This document shows positions 1 through 8,091 of a DNA stretch of 39,700 bases, piece by piece (position 1 is the first letter of the stretch; each line of letters begins with the position of its first letter). This DNA comes from Deltaproteobacteria bacterium Ga0077550 (GTDB lineage: Bacteria > Myxococcota_A > Polyangia > Nannocystales > Nannocystaceae). The notes below the pieces were generated by a model that was given only the letters and a program-made list of their open reading frames with translations, did no database searches and was not told where the DNA came from. The DNA is taken from NCBI GenBank assembly GCA_001464385.1, contig LNFB01000047.1:1-39700 (forward strand). Direction: 5' to 3'. Position numbers and translations under genes: made by a program.

Positions 1-1293
1 GATCGCGAGGTCGCCGGCCTGCGCCGCGCCAACGTGCTGCGCGACTCCCTCGTCGCGCGGGGCGTCGCCGCCGATCGCATCGAGGTGGTCGGGCACGCCG
101 AGGTCGCCCACCCCGACAAGCTCGTGCGGATCGCCGAGGCCGAGGCCCACGAGCTCCCGTCGCAGGCCCGCTCCGCCGCCGACGACGACGCGGTGCTCGG
201 CGACGCGCAGTTCATGACCGACAAGCCGATGACGATCGAGGCCGGCTACTCGGGCATGGTCGCCCTCTTCGACAGCGCGACCTCGGGGGAGCGCGTGTTC
301 CTGTTCGACCCGATCTCGGAGCGGGGCTCGCCGCGCTACGCGTTCAACGCCGTGCGGGTCGTGAACCCGACCGACAACACCCTCGACGCCGGGCCGATCA
401 CCGTCTACGCGGGCAAGGCGTTCCTCGGTGAGGGCCTCACCGAGCCCATCCCGCCCCGGGCCGCCGCGCTCGTGCCCTATGGCCTGGATCGCTCGATGGT
501 CGTCGAGCGCGAGGTCGAGACCCACGAGGAGATCGAGGCGTTCCGCACGATCGAGCGCGGGGTGGCGACCACCGAGACCCAGCGCATCCGCCGGATCGCG
601 CTGTCCGTCTCCAACCGCGGCCACGCGTCGGCCCGCGTGTTCGTGCGCCACCGCGTCGAGAGCGGCTGGTCGCTACGCGACGCGCCCGAGGGCCTCGAGC
701 GGCTCGGCACCGACTTGCTGGTCCCGCTCGACGTCGCCGCGGGCAAGACCGGGACGCTCGTCCTCGTCGAGTCCACACCCATCGCGACGACGATCGACCT
801 GCGGACCGCCGTGGGCGCCGAGGCGGTCACACGCTACCTCGAGCACCACCCGGAGGCCGACGCGCTGCGCACCGCGTTGCGGGCCATCGTCGCCGCGCAA
901 CAGGACCTCGACGCCGTCGCCGAGACGCTGGTGACGCGACGCGCGCTCGCCGAGGCCCTGCGCTCCCGCGTCGACGAGCTCACCTCGCAGCTGCTCGCCC
1001 TGCGCAAGGTCGAGCGCGCGAAGCGGCTGAGCACGCACCTCGCCAAGCGCATGCGCGAGCTCGGTGATCGCCGCGATGCGGTCGCCGCCGAGATCTCGGA
1101 CCTCGAGACCCGCGCCCTCGAGCGCCGCATCGAGGTCGACGGGATGATCGCGGATCTGAGCTACGCGGCCGCCAAGGCCGACCCCAGCGCGACCCAGCCG
1201 GCCGAGCCCGGCGCGTCGACCAAGGCGCTGACTCAGCGCAGCCGCACCGAGATGCCGACGCTCGCCCGCACCGCCGCCGGCGCGACGCGGTAG
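1..1293 (+). CDS. DUF4139-type protein, 5' end cut by window
   Basis: The frame is open from base 1, so the N-terminus lies outside the window; about 430 residues are visible. Seen: the first 30 residues (RRANVLRDSLVARGV, then RIEVVGHAE) resemble the last helix-strand unit of an OmpA-like peptidoglycan-binding domain. Next comes a beta-rich part with FNAVRVVNPTDNTLDAG and a VPYGLDRS motif typical of DUF4139 (the C-terminal domain of MuiA-like proteins), with the later WSLRDAP and LVPLDVAAGKTGTL strands. The last ~120 residues are a charged coiled coil. Proteins of this family have no firm biochemical role. The 3' end overlaps the convergent minus-strand gene by 61 bases. The family call is moderate; the OmpA-like reading rests on one short stretch. 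Confidence 0.7.
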   Translation, partial: DREVAGLRRANVLRDSLVARGVAADRIEVVGHAEVAHPDKLVRIAEAEAHELPSQARSAADDDAVLGDAQFMTDKPMTIEAGYSGMVALFDSATSGERVFLFDPISERGSPRYAFNAVRVVNPTDNTLDAGPITVYAGKAFLGEGLTEPIPPRAAALVPYGLDRSMVVEREVETHEEIEAFRTIERGVATTETQRIRRIALSVSNRGHASARVFVRHRVESGWSLRDAPEGLERLGTDLLVPLDVAAGKTGTLVLVESTPIATTIDLRTAVGAEAVTRYLEHHPEADALRTALRAIVAAQQDLDAVAETLVTRRALAEALRSRVDELTSQLLALRKVERAKRLSTHLAKRMRELGDRRDAVAAEISDLETRALERRIEVDGMIADLSYAAAKADPSATQPAEPGASTKALTQRSRTEMPTLARTAAGATR

Positions 1294-2357
1294 TCCGCGG
1301 TGGCCCCGTCCGGTCCGTCGGCGTGGAACTCCGGCCGCAGGATCGCGACCAGGGCATCGACGCCGCCGACCAGCGCGACGCGGGGATGCGCCGACCACTC
1401 GACCGCAGCGCCCGCGCCCGCGCCGAGCCACAGCCCGCGGGCCCGACGCGTGGCGTCGCCCTCGGCGCGGGCGCTCACGGCCCCGGCCTCGAACAGCCCG
1501 CACAGCGGCACCGCGAGGCGGCCCTGGGTCGGGGCGAAGCAGCCGCGCACGCCACCGGTCGTCAGCGCGGCGCGCAGCGTCGCGTCACCGTCGGCACGTC
1601 GCGCGAAGGCGTGGCCCGCGTGCGCGCCGATCACCGCGCGACCGATCGACACCCGCACGTCGCCCTGCAGCCAGCCCGTCACCTTCGGGGTCATCCCGAT
1701 CGCGGGTCCGCCGAGGACGAACAATGCGACGCCGACTCGACGACGCGCCGTGGTGTCGGCGGCGGGCGAGGGCCGCGATCCATCGCGCTGCGACGACGGC
1801 GGCGCCACGGGGGCGACCGGCTCGGGTGCCGCCGCGTGGTCGAGCGAGCGCGCGACCTGGGCCGGATCGACGTTGGTCGCGATCACCAGCGCCGCGGCCT
1901 CGACGAGGATCTCGCAGCGGGTGGCCTCCAGATGCCGTCGCTCGGACCCGCCGGGGCCGTCGACCTCGAGCTCGATGCCCCAGCCGTTGCCCTGCGCGAC
2001 GACGTTGCCGCGCACGAGCACGGCGGCAGTGGGGTCGAGCACGACGTCACGCGCGACGAGGGCTCCGATCACCGCGACGACGCGATCCGAGCCCGGGCAT
2101 GCCGGCGGCGCAGCCCACTCGAGATCGATGGCGAGGGCTCCGCCCGCGGCCGTCGATGGCGCGCGCGGGCTCGGTGTCGGCGCCTCGACGGGCGCCGTGG
2201 GTCCGGCCGGCGGCACCTCGATCGACGCCGCAGGCTCGGGCAACGCCACAGGCTCGGGCGACGCCGCGGGGTCGGGCGGCGGCACCTCGACCGGCGCGGT
2301 CGGCTCCGGCGCCAGCCGCAGCAGCCCCGACACGCACCACTCGAGCCACGACGCCAC
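1233..2357 (-). CDS. Pro-rich protein with possible C-terminal beta-barrel
   Basis: A 374-residue protein if the GTG at 2357 is used; this start is preceded by a GGGGG run and removes an Arg-rich shadow upstream. Residues ~15-60 are a Pro/Glu/Val-rich linker with repeated PEP/PVE units. A small domain follows (~65-165) with a conserved-looking CPGSD, a later ATRCEIL and an Ala-rich helix. A second low-complexity linker then leads to ~190 residues of alternating hydrophobic/glycine strands (GGPAIGMTPKVTGWLQGDV, WLGAGAGAAVEW) like an outer-membrane beta-barrel. No clear signal peptide is visible at this start, which argues for caution on location. It lies 56 bases downstream of the glycosyltransferase gene on the same strand and may share its transcript. 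Function unknown. Confidence 0.6.
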   Translation of the reverse strand: MASWLEWCVSGLLRLAPEPTAPVEVPPPDPAASPEPVALPEPAASIEVPPAGPTAPVEAPTPSPRAPSTAAGGALAIDLEWAAPPACPGSDRVVAVIGALVARDVVLDPTAAVLVRGNVVAQGNGWGIELEVDGPGGSERRHLEATRCEILVEAAALVIATNVDPAQVARSLDHAAAPEPVAPVAPPSSQRDGSRPSPAADTTARRRVGVALFVLGGPAIGMTPKVTGWLQGDVRVSIGRAVIGAHAGHAFARRADGDATLRAALTTGGVRGCFAPTQGRLAVPLCGLFEAGAVSARAEGDATRRARGLWLGAGAGAAVEWSAHPRVALVGGVDALVAILRPEFHADGPDGATADYRVAPAAVRASVGISVRLR

Positions 2358-2413
2358 GCGCCCCCGGTGATAGCACGACTTCGGTCCGGCGCGGCGCGGT
2401 CGAGGACCCGGGG

Positions 2414-4594
2414 CTACCAGACCTGGACGCGGCCGATCTTGGCGAACGCCCGCTTGGGATCCTCGACGCGGACGTCGAAGTCGCCGAGCTCGCCGGCGGG
2501 CTCGCTGATCTCGAAGTTCTTCGATTCGCCGCGGCGCAGCCCGATCACGAAGTCGTACTCGCCGGGCAGGATCTCGAGCGGCGGCGCGACGAACTGGTAG
2601 CGGTGCAGCACGTAGTCGCCGGCCCGCCAGAGATTGCACGGGTAGAGGTCCTCGGCGATCGGCTGCGGGTCGGGGTTGATCCGCGACAGGCGGCCGCCGA
2701 GGAACCGCGCGAAGATCTTGGCCCCGCCCGGCAGCGGCCGCAGCACCCGCATCGAGAGCTTCAAGGTGTGCGTACGACCGCGGACCAGCGGCCCGTCGAC
2801 CTCCCAGCCGATGATCTCGACGAACTCCTCGAAGCGGACGAAGGTCTCGTGCTCGAGCACGTACGGCTCGGTCGACAGGATCTCGGGGATGCGATTGCGA
2901 TCGACCCGCCCCTCGGGCAGCACGTTCGACACCAGCCGCAGCGTCGCGTGCGAGTCGTCGAGCACGAAGAAGTCCGCGCCGGCGAGGCGGTGCTGCTGGT
3001 ACACCGCGGGGAGATCGATGGTGCGCAGCAGCACCGCGGTGGGATCCACGGCGCCCGCGTCACCCGCGAGCCGGGTGAAGATGTCGCGTCGGTTGGCCAG
3101 GGCCTCGAGATCGGCAGGACCGTAGTACGCGAGGCCTGGATCGCGCACGCGGTGGCTCGCGAGCGTCGGAGCCACCTCGCCCCGGGCCGCGAGCTCGGCG
3201 AACACCGACAGCACGTGCTTGGGCGAGAGCTTGGCCGACGTGTCGCCGAGCAGGCTGCGCGACTGCTGCCAGCCACCGACGAGGGCGACCGCGAGCAGCG
3301 CGGCCGCCGGCGCACGATCGCGGTGGCGCGGCGGCACGCGCGACAGCAGGCGCTCGAGGGGACCGGGGGCGTCGCCGTGCCGCGCGAGGACGAGGCCGGC
3401 GAAGAGCGCGAGCGCGGCGAGCTTCGCGAAGCGGCCGAGCCGTTCGGCGGTGTGCAGCGCGTCGCCGGGGTAGTCGTTGACCGCGAACGCGTGCAGCGGC
3501 GCCGCGATCTCCTCGGGCGCCAGCTCGAGGTCCTTCGCCAGCACCAGCATGCCGAGGGCCGCGAGCAGCACCGCGGCGCGCCGGGCGGCGCGCGGCGTGT
3601 GGACGCGGGCGATCGCAGCGACGGCCGCGGCGACGCCGAGCGCGAGCGGGAGGCGCAGCGGCACATCGACGCGGCCGTACACGAGCGACCACGCGCTGGC
3701 GACGACGAGGCCGAACAACAACCACCCCGCGAGCGCTCGGTCGCGCCCCAGCGCGACCCCGACGAGGCCCACCGGCAGCCACGGGAAGCTCTGGTGGCCG
3801 AGATCCGAGAGCGCCGCGCTGAAGCGCCGCAGCTCGGGCTTGTCGACCAGCTCGAGGTCCTTCGCCGCGCCGAGCAGCGGGATGTAGCCGTCGCCCTGCC
3901 CGCGCACGAGCACGACGGCGACGATGGCGACGACGACGATCGCGGCGCCGAGGGCCCAGCGCAGCGCGACCCGCCGCGGCGGGCTCGCGGCCGCGATCGC
4001 CAGCAGCGGGATGAGACCACCGAGCACCAGGCCCGCGCTCGCCGTCGCGGCGCCGAGCAGCGCCGCCGCGATGGCCAGCATCGTCACGCGACGCCACGGC
4101 GCCTCCGCCTTCGCCGCGACGAGCACGGCGATCAACGCCCAGACACCGAAGCACTCGCCGAAGGGGTTGCCGATCGCCGTGCGGGCGCCGGCGGAGAACA
4201 CCGGCATCGACAGCGCCACGCCGGCGGCCACGGCCGCGCCGAGGCGACCGAGCCCCCACGTCAGGGCGAGCCACACCACCGCGGCGGTGCAGGCCACGGC
4301 CGCGAGCGCGTGGGGCAGTCGCAGGCCGAGCTCGTCGCCGAAGACGGACACCGAGGCGCTGCGCAGCGCGTCGGGCACCGCCGGGGAGCGGAGCATGCCC
4401 GTGCGCGCCTCGCCGAGGGCCGCGGCCACCCGATCGAGGACCGGCAGCTCCGCGTCGCTCCACAGGCCGTCGACCCCGAGGCCGGGGAGCAGCCACGCTG
4501 CCGCGAGCCCGGCGGCGAACAGCGTCGGCGCCCACGGCGACGCTGCGCCCGAGCTCGACGCGCTCGCCTCGGCCTGCGAGGTCCCCGACTCCAC
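2414..4594 (-). CDS. GT39-like (GT-C fold) membrane glycosyltransferase
   Basis: A 726-residue integral membrane protein with about ten or more hydrophobic segments over residues ~20-470, followed by a soluble ~250-residue C-terminal part. The first predicted periplasmic loop carries an acidic pair (WSDAEL) and is followed by ELGLRLPHALAA, the layout of GT39/ArnT/PMT-like transferases that move a sugar from a polyprenyl phosphate to an acceptor in the periplasm. The soluble C-terminus ends in a beta-sandwich-like region (LKLSMRVLRPLPGG, LYPCNLWRAGDYV, LPGEYDFVIGLRRG). The GTG at 4594 is chosen because the hydrophobic N-terminus starts just after it and a divergent gene begins 75 bases away. 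Acceptor and donor cannot be read from sequence. Fairly sure of the superfamily, not of the substrate. Confidence 0.72.
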   Translation of the reverse strand: MESGTSQAEASASSSGAASPWAPTLFAAGLAAAWLLPGLGVDGLWSDAELPVLDRVAAALGEARTGMLRSPAVPDALRSASVSVFGDELGLRLPHALAAVACTAAVVWLALTWGLGRLGAAVAAGVALSMPVFSAGARTAIGNPFGECFGVWALIAVLVAAKAEAPWRRVTMLAIAAALLGAATASAGLVLGGLIPLLAIAAASPPRRVALRWALGAAIVVVAIVAVVLVRGQGDGYIPLLGAAKDLELVDKPELRRFSAALSDLGHQSFPWLPVGLVGVALGRDRALAGWLLFGLVVASAWSLVYGRVDVPLRLPLALGVAAAVAAIARVHTPRAARRAAVLLAALGMLVLAKDLELAPEEIAAPLHAFAVNDYPGDALHTAERLGRFAKLAALALFAGLVLARHGDAPGPLERLLSRVPPRHRDRAPAAALLAVALVGGWQQSRSLLGDTSAKLSPKHVLSVFAELAARGEVAPTLASHRVRDPGLAYYGPADLEALANRRDIFTRLAGDAGAVDPTAVLLRTIDLPAVYQQHRLAGADFFVLDDSHATLRLVSNVLPEGRVDRNRIPEILSTEPYVLEHETFVRFEEFVEIIGWEVDGPLVRGRTHTLKLSMRVLRPLPGGAKIFARFLGGRLSRINPDPQPIAEDLYPCNLWRAGDYVLHRYQFVAPPLEILPGEYDFVIGLRRGESKNFEISEPAGELGDFDVRVEDPKRAFAKIGRVQVW

Positions 4595-4669
4595 GCGCCG
4601 CAGCTTACCAATCCGTGGGGCCCGGCGAACGGTCGACGTGGGGCCGATCGCTCGGGTAGCGTTCGGCCC

Positions 4670-5881
4670 ATGCAGACGATCGGTCGACGCGGGGCCACGG
4701 CCCTGGTGGTGGGATCCCTGTGGGCCGTGGCGTGCGGCGGCGGCTCCGACGCGAAGCCGGACGCCAAGGCGAAGGCCGATCGCGGCGCCGCGAAGGCCGA
4801 TCCGAAATCGGCCGCGAAGGACGCTCCGATCGCGGATCGCAAGGACGCGAAGCGGGACGCCGACGCGAAGGAGGACGGCGACGCGGCCGACGACGCGGGC
4901 GCGATCGCGGCGGCACCGGCGTGGGCGTGGACGCTGCCCAGGGGAATCAACGTGCCGCCGCGCGTGCCCGAGGACAACCCGATGTCCGCCGACAAGGTCG
5001 AGCTCGGCCACCGGCTGTTCATGGACAAGCGCCTGTCGGTCGACGGCACGCGCAGCTGCTACAGCTGCCACCAGAACGAGCTCGGCAGCGCCGACGGGCG
5101 CGCCAAGGCGCTGGGGCCTGGCAACAAGGACCTGCCGCGCAACACGCCGACGATCTGGAACGTCGGCCTGTCGGCGACGCTCTACTGGGACGGTCGATCG
5201 GACTCGCTCGAGGCGCAGGCCCTCGCGGCGCTGAAGGGCGGCAACATGGCGCTCGGCGACGCGGTCGAGGCCAAGGCCGCCGAGATCGGCGCGCTGCCGG
5301 AGTACGCCGCGTCGTTCGCGAAGATCTTCGGCCTCGCCAAGGACGCCAAGGTCACGGGCATGCACGTCGTCCAGGCGCTGTCGGCCTACGAGCGCACGCT
5401 GCTGTGCGGCGACACGGCCCATGACAACGACACCGCCGACGAGGCGGCCAAGCGCGGCTGGGCCCTGTTCGCCGGGCCGGCCGGGTGCATCACCTGCCAC
5501 GCCGGCGACAACTTCAGCGACGGGCTGTACCACCGCACGGGCATCGGCGCGGGCGATCCCGCGGCCTCGGGGATCGATCTCGGCCGCGGCAAGCCGACCG
5601 GCAAGCCCGAGGACGACTTCCTGTTCCGCACGCCGACGCTGCGCAACGTCGCCCGCACCGCGCCGTACTTCCACGACGGGAGCGTCGCGACGCTCGAGGA
5701 AGCGGTGCGCATCATGGCGTCGGGCGGCATCACGACGGCGGGCCCCGTCGACGCGAACCTCCTCGACCGCAAGCTGACGCCGGAGCAGCAGGCCGACCTC
5801 GTCGCGTTCCTGAAATCGCTCGACTGCCCCGGCAAGCTCGAGGTGATCGGCGACCAGAAGGTCGACGGCATCGGCGGCTGA
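4670..5881 (+). CDS. Di-haem cytochrome c peroxidase, lipoprotein
   Basis: A 403-residue protein with a lipoprotein signal (cleavage before Cys22 in AVAC). A ~55-residue Ala/Lys/Asp linker follows, then the CCP/MauG core. Two c-type haem sites are visible: CYSCH at 130-134 and CITCH at 273-277. Further family marks are TPTIWNVG near 159, YWDGRSDSLEAQA at ~172-184 and the FRTPTLRNVARTAPYFHDG block near 319-337. The enzyme family reduces hydrogen peroxide with electrons from a small cytochrome; anchoring by lipid would place it on the periplasmic or outer-membrane face. The highly charged linker looks like a spacer that holds the catalytic domain away from the membrane. The gene stands alone, divergent from the glycosyltransferase and followed by a strong hairpin. 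Confidence 0.9.
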   Translation: MQTIGRRGATALVVGSLWAVACGGGSDAKPDAKAKADRGAAKADPKSAAKDAPIADRKDAKRDADAKEDGDAADDAGAIAAAPAWAWTLPRGINVPPRVPEDNPMSADKVELGHRLFMDKRLSVDGTRSCYSCHQNELGSADGRAKALGPGNKDLPRNTPTIWNVGLSATLYWDGRSDSLEAQALAALKGGNMALGDAVEAKAAEIGALPEYAASFAKIFGLAKDAKVTGMHVVQALSAYERTLLCGDTAHDNDTADEAAKRGWALFAGPAGCITCHAGDNFSDGLYHRTGIGAGDPAASGIDLGRGKPTGKPEDDFLFRTPTLRNVARTAPYFHDGSVATLEEAVRIMASGGITTAGPVDANLLDRKLTPEQQADLVAFLKSLDCPGKLEVIGDQKVDGIGG

Positions 5882-5901
5882 GCGACCGCGGAATTGCGAA
5901 A

Positions 5902-5925
5902 GGGCGGATGGTTGCCCACCCGCCC
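5902..5925. terminator. Bidirectional hairpin terminator
   Basis: A ten-base stem (5902-5911 with 5916-5925) closes a TTGC loop, with a single A/C mismatch on the plus transcript that becomes a G-U wobble on the minus transcript. On the minus strand it is followed by a short TTT run. It sits between the convergent peroxidase and rpsI genes, 21 bases past the first stop and 31 bases past the second, as expected of a shared terminator. Confidence 0.6.
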
Positions 5926-5956
5926 CTCGTTCGGCGTCCGATGGCGCCGCGCTCGA

Positions 5957-6361
5957 CTAGCGCTTGCTGAACTGGAAGCGCGCGCGGGCGCCCTTGCGGC
6001 CGTACTTCTTGCGCTCCTTCTTGCGGGAGTCGCGAGTCAGGTAGCGGAACTCCTTGAGCGCGTCGTGGAACTCGCCCGAGACCCGCATCAGCGCGCGGGC
6101 GATCCCGAGGCGGACAGCGCCGGACTGCGAGGAGAGCCCGCCGCCCTTGGCCGTGCACCAGACGTCGTACTTGTCGCGCGTGTTGGTGGCCACCAACGCC
6201 TGCTCGACGATCTTCATGTTGGTCGGACGCGTCACGTAGCGCTCGGCGTCGCGGCGGTTGATCGTGATGCGGCCCGAACCGGCGAACAGCCACACGCGCG
6301 CGACCGAGGTCTTGCGGCGGCCGGTGGCGTAGTACGACATCGAGTTGTTGGTGATGGCCAT
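5957..6361 (-). CDS. rpsI: 30S ribosomal protein S9
   Basis: 134 residues, the normal size for bacterial S9. Diagnostic features are YYATGRRKTSVARVW near the N-terminus, GSGRITINRRDAERY, the GGGLSSQSGAVRLGIARAL block, and the basic C-terminus ending GARARFQFSKR, the tail that reaches the ribosomal P site. The start at 6361 has a GGAAG ribosome-binding site about 9-13 bases upstream; a second ATG seven codons in (MSYY) is a less likely start. It lies 21 bases downstream of rplM, the classic rplM-rpsI pair. Confidence 0.97.
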   Translation of the reverse strand: MAITNNSMSYYATGRRKTSVARVWLFAGSGRITINRRDAERYVTRPTNMKIVEQALVATNTRDKYDVWCTAKGGGLSSQSGAVRLGIARALMRVSGEFHDALKEFRYLTRDSRKKERKKYGRKGARARFQFSKR

Positions 6362-6382
6362 GACAGCGAGATCTTCCGAGAG

Positions 6383-6817
6383 CTATGCGACGGGGGTGAA
6401 CGGCTTGGGGTTCTGGGCCGAGTGCGGGTGCTCGGCGCCGGCGTAGATCTTCAGCTTGCTGAAGGTCTGTCGGCCGAGGGCGTTGCGCGGCAGCATGCGG
6501 CGCACCGCCTGCTTGATGAGCTCCTCGGGCTTGTCGGCCAACATCTGCCGCGCCGGGACGCTCTTCATGTGGCCGAGGTAGCCGGAGAAGCTGTGGTAGT
6601 GCTTCTGATCGAGCTTGCGCCCGGTGAGCTTCACCTTGTCTGCGTTGACGACGATGACAAAGTCACCGGCGTCGACGTGCGACGTGAAGATCGTCTTGTG
6701 CTTACCGCGGAGGAGACTGGCGATCTGGCTGGCGGCGCGGCCGAGCGTCTGACCGCTCAGATCGACGAGCCACCAGTCGCGGCTCACCTCGCCCGTCTTC
6801 GGGAACATCGTGCCCAT
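6383..6817 (-). CDS. rplM: 50S ribosomal protein L13
   Basis: 144 residues from ATG 6817 (141 from a second in-frame ATG at 6808), matching bacterial L13. Seen: WWLVDLSGQTLGRAAS, LLRGKHKTIFTSHVDAGDF, VIVVNADKVKLTG, RRMLPRNALGRQ and the C-terminal YAGAEHPHSAQNP. First gene of the rplM-rpsI pair. Neither ATG has a recognisable Shine-Dalgarno sequence, and a TTGACA box lies only 34-39 bases upstream, so the message may be leaderless or nearly so. Confidence 0.96.
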   Translation of the reverse strand: MGTMFPKTGEVSRDWWLVDLSGQTLGRAASQIASLLRGKHKTIFTSHVDAGDFVIVVNADKVKLTGRKLDQKHYHSFSGYLGHMKSVPARQMLADKPEELIKQAVRRMLPRNALGRQTFSKLKIYAGAEHPHSAQNPKPFTPVA

Positions 6818-7149
6818 GGGGGGCGGAGAGTGCTGCGGGGCGGCCAGCACTGTCAAGCGGCGATGGGCCACCGCGGTCGACCGCGGCCGAGCCCCCGCGC
6901 GAGGGCCCGGGGAGCCCGCGCCGGCCCGGCAAGGCGGGCCTGGGCCGTCGCAGGCACCACGGGCGGGGCACGGCCGAGCCCGGCGGCGGGGCCCGCGTGC
7001 GACAGGGCACGGCCCGCGCCCGCGTTCGATCGCTGCCACAGGCGCCGCCGGCCCGCCTCGGGGGAGGGCTGCGTCGTGACCCGTTCGCGCGGCGCGGACC
7101 GTACTACACTGCAGCGAGTCGGCCGCCCCGCGACCGCCCGCTGCCCCCC
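6818..7149. other. Divergent intergenic region, rplM / response regulator
   Basis: 332 bases between the start of rplM (minus) and the chosen start of the response regulator (plus). It is very GC-rich and holds the rplM promoter candidate at its left end. Near the right end a TACACT hexamer (7105-7110) could be a -10 box for the plus-strand genes, with only a weak TTCGCG partner. Open frames cross it on both strands, but their Arg/Pro/Gly composition looks like non-coding shadow. No RNA gene or repeat was seen. Confidence 0.5.
6827..6856 (-). promoter_or_regulatory. rplM: Candidate promoter of rplM-rpsI
   Basis: On the minus strand a perfect TTGACA (plus coordinates 6851-6856) is followed after 18 bases by CACTCT (6827-6832), a poor match to TATAAT. 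Transcription from here would begin within a few bases of the rplM ATG. The -35 match is exact but the -10 is weak, so this is a candidate only. Confidence 0.4.
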
Positions 7150-8091
7150 GTGACCTCGTCGCCCTCAACCAGCGCCGGCCCTGAAGCGGCGGACGCGTCC
7201 ACCCGCACCGCTCGCATCCTCGTCGCCGACGACACGGAGTCGGATCGTCGCACGGCGCGTGATGCGCTCGAAGCCGCTGGCCACGTGGTCGTCGAGGCCC
7301 ACGACGGCCAGCACGCCCTCGAGGTGTTCGCACGCGAGCGCCCCGACCTCGTGATGCTCGACGTCGTGATGCCGCGCCTGTCGGGCCTCGAGTGCTGTCG
7401 ATTGCTGAAGGCCAAGACGCTGCACGCGTACCTGCCCGTCATCATGGTCAGCACGCGCAACTCCGTGAACGCGCGCGTCGAGGGGCTGCGCAGCGGCGCC
7501 GACGACTACCTCGGCAAGCCGTACGACGCCGACGAGCTGCGGGCCCGCGTCGACGCGTTGCTGCGCGCCCGTCGGATCCTCGGCGACATCGAGCCCGAGC
7601 GCGCGAGCGCCCCCGGCGATGCCGGCGACGGCCGCCTCGACACCGCGCACATGCGACGCCTCGAGCAGGAGTTCGATCGCGCCGAGCGCTACAGCGATCC
7701 GCTGGCATGTCTGCGCGTCGCGCTCGATGACGGACGGGCACAGGCCCACGCGATCGCCCGGCTCCGCATGGTCATCGACGCGACCCTGCGGAAGATCGAT
7801 CTCGTGTTCCCGATGCGATCGCGCGGGTTCCTGCTCGCGCTGCCGAACACCCACTTCCCCGGCGCGCTGGCGGTCGCCGAGCGCATCGCCCGGGACGCAC
7901 GCGCCACCGCAGGCGCGTCCCCGAGCGGCGTCAGCATCGGCGTCGGGTTCTTCCCCAACCGCGACGTGCACACGCTGCGGGAGTTGCTGGATCTCTGCGA
8001 GGCCGCGCTCGAGCGGGCCCGCAGCGACGGCGGCGGCAAGATCTGCCTCTTCCAGCACCAGGGATACATGTACGCGCCCGAGGACCCATGA
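7150..8091 (+). CDS. Response regulator: receiver plus degenerate GGDEF domain
   Basis: 313 residues from GTG 7150, chosen because the receiver domain starts about 20 residues later and the upstream frame is Arg/Pro-rich. Receiver (~21-140): acidic pair D27/D28, phospho-acceptor D71 in VMLDVVMP, S101 after the fourth strand, and K123 in GKPYD are all present. Residues ~165-305 follow the GGDEF fold: EFDRAERYSDPLACLRV, then TLRKIDLVFP, ALPNTHFPGALAVAERI, GVSIGVGFFP and LLDLCEAALERARSDGGGK. The catalytic GGDEF/GGEEF signature is replaced by RSRGF (223-227), so cyclic-di-GMP synthesis is very unlikely. No RxxD inhibitory site is obvious. The stop overlaps the nadK start by ATGA, indicating translational coupling. 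Its sensor kinase is not in the window. Confidence 0.82.
   Translation: MTSSPSTSAGPEAADASTRTARILVADDTESDRRTARDALEAAGHVVVEAHDGQHALEVFARERPDLVMLDVVMPRLSGLECCRLLKAKTLHAYLPVIMVSTRNSVNARVEGLRSGADDYLGKPYDADELRARVDALLRARRILGDIEPERASAPGDAGDGRLDTAHMRRLEQEFDRAERYSDPLACLRVALDDGRAQAHAIARLRMVIDATLRKIDLVFPMRSRGFLLALPNTHFPGALAVAERIARDARATAGASPSGVSIGVGFFPNRDVHTLRELLDLCEAALERARSDGGGKICLFQHQGYMYAPEDP

Noticed and set aside
1724..4669. Long open plus-strand frame running into the peroxidase gene
   Set aside because: Its composition is dominated by Arg, Ala, Gly and Gln with no domain, and it is antisense to the membrane glycosyltransferase gene. Only the part from the ATG at 4670 is real.
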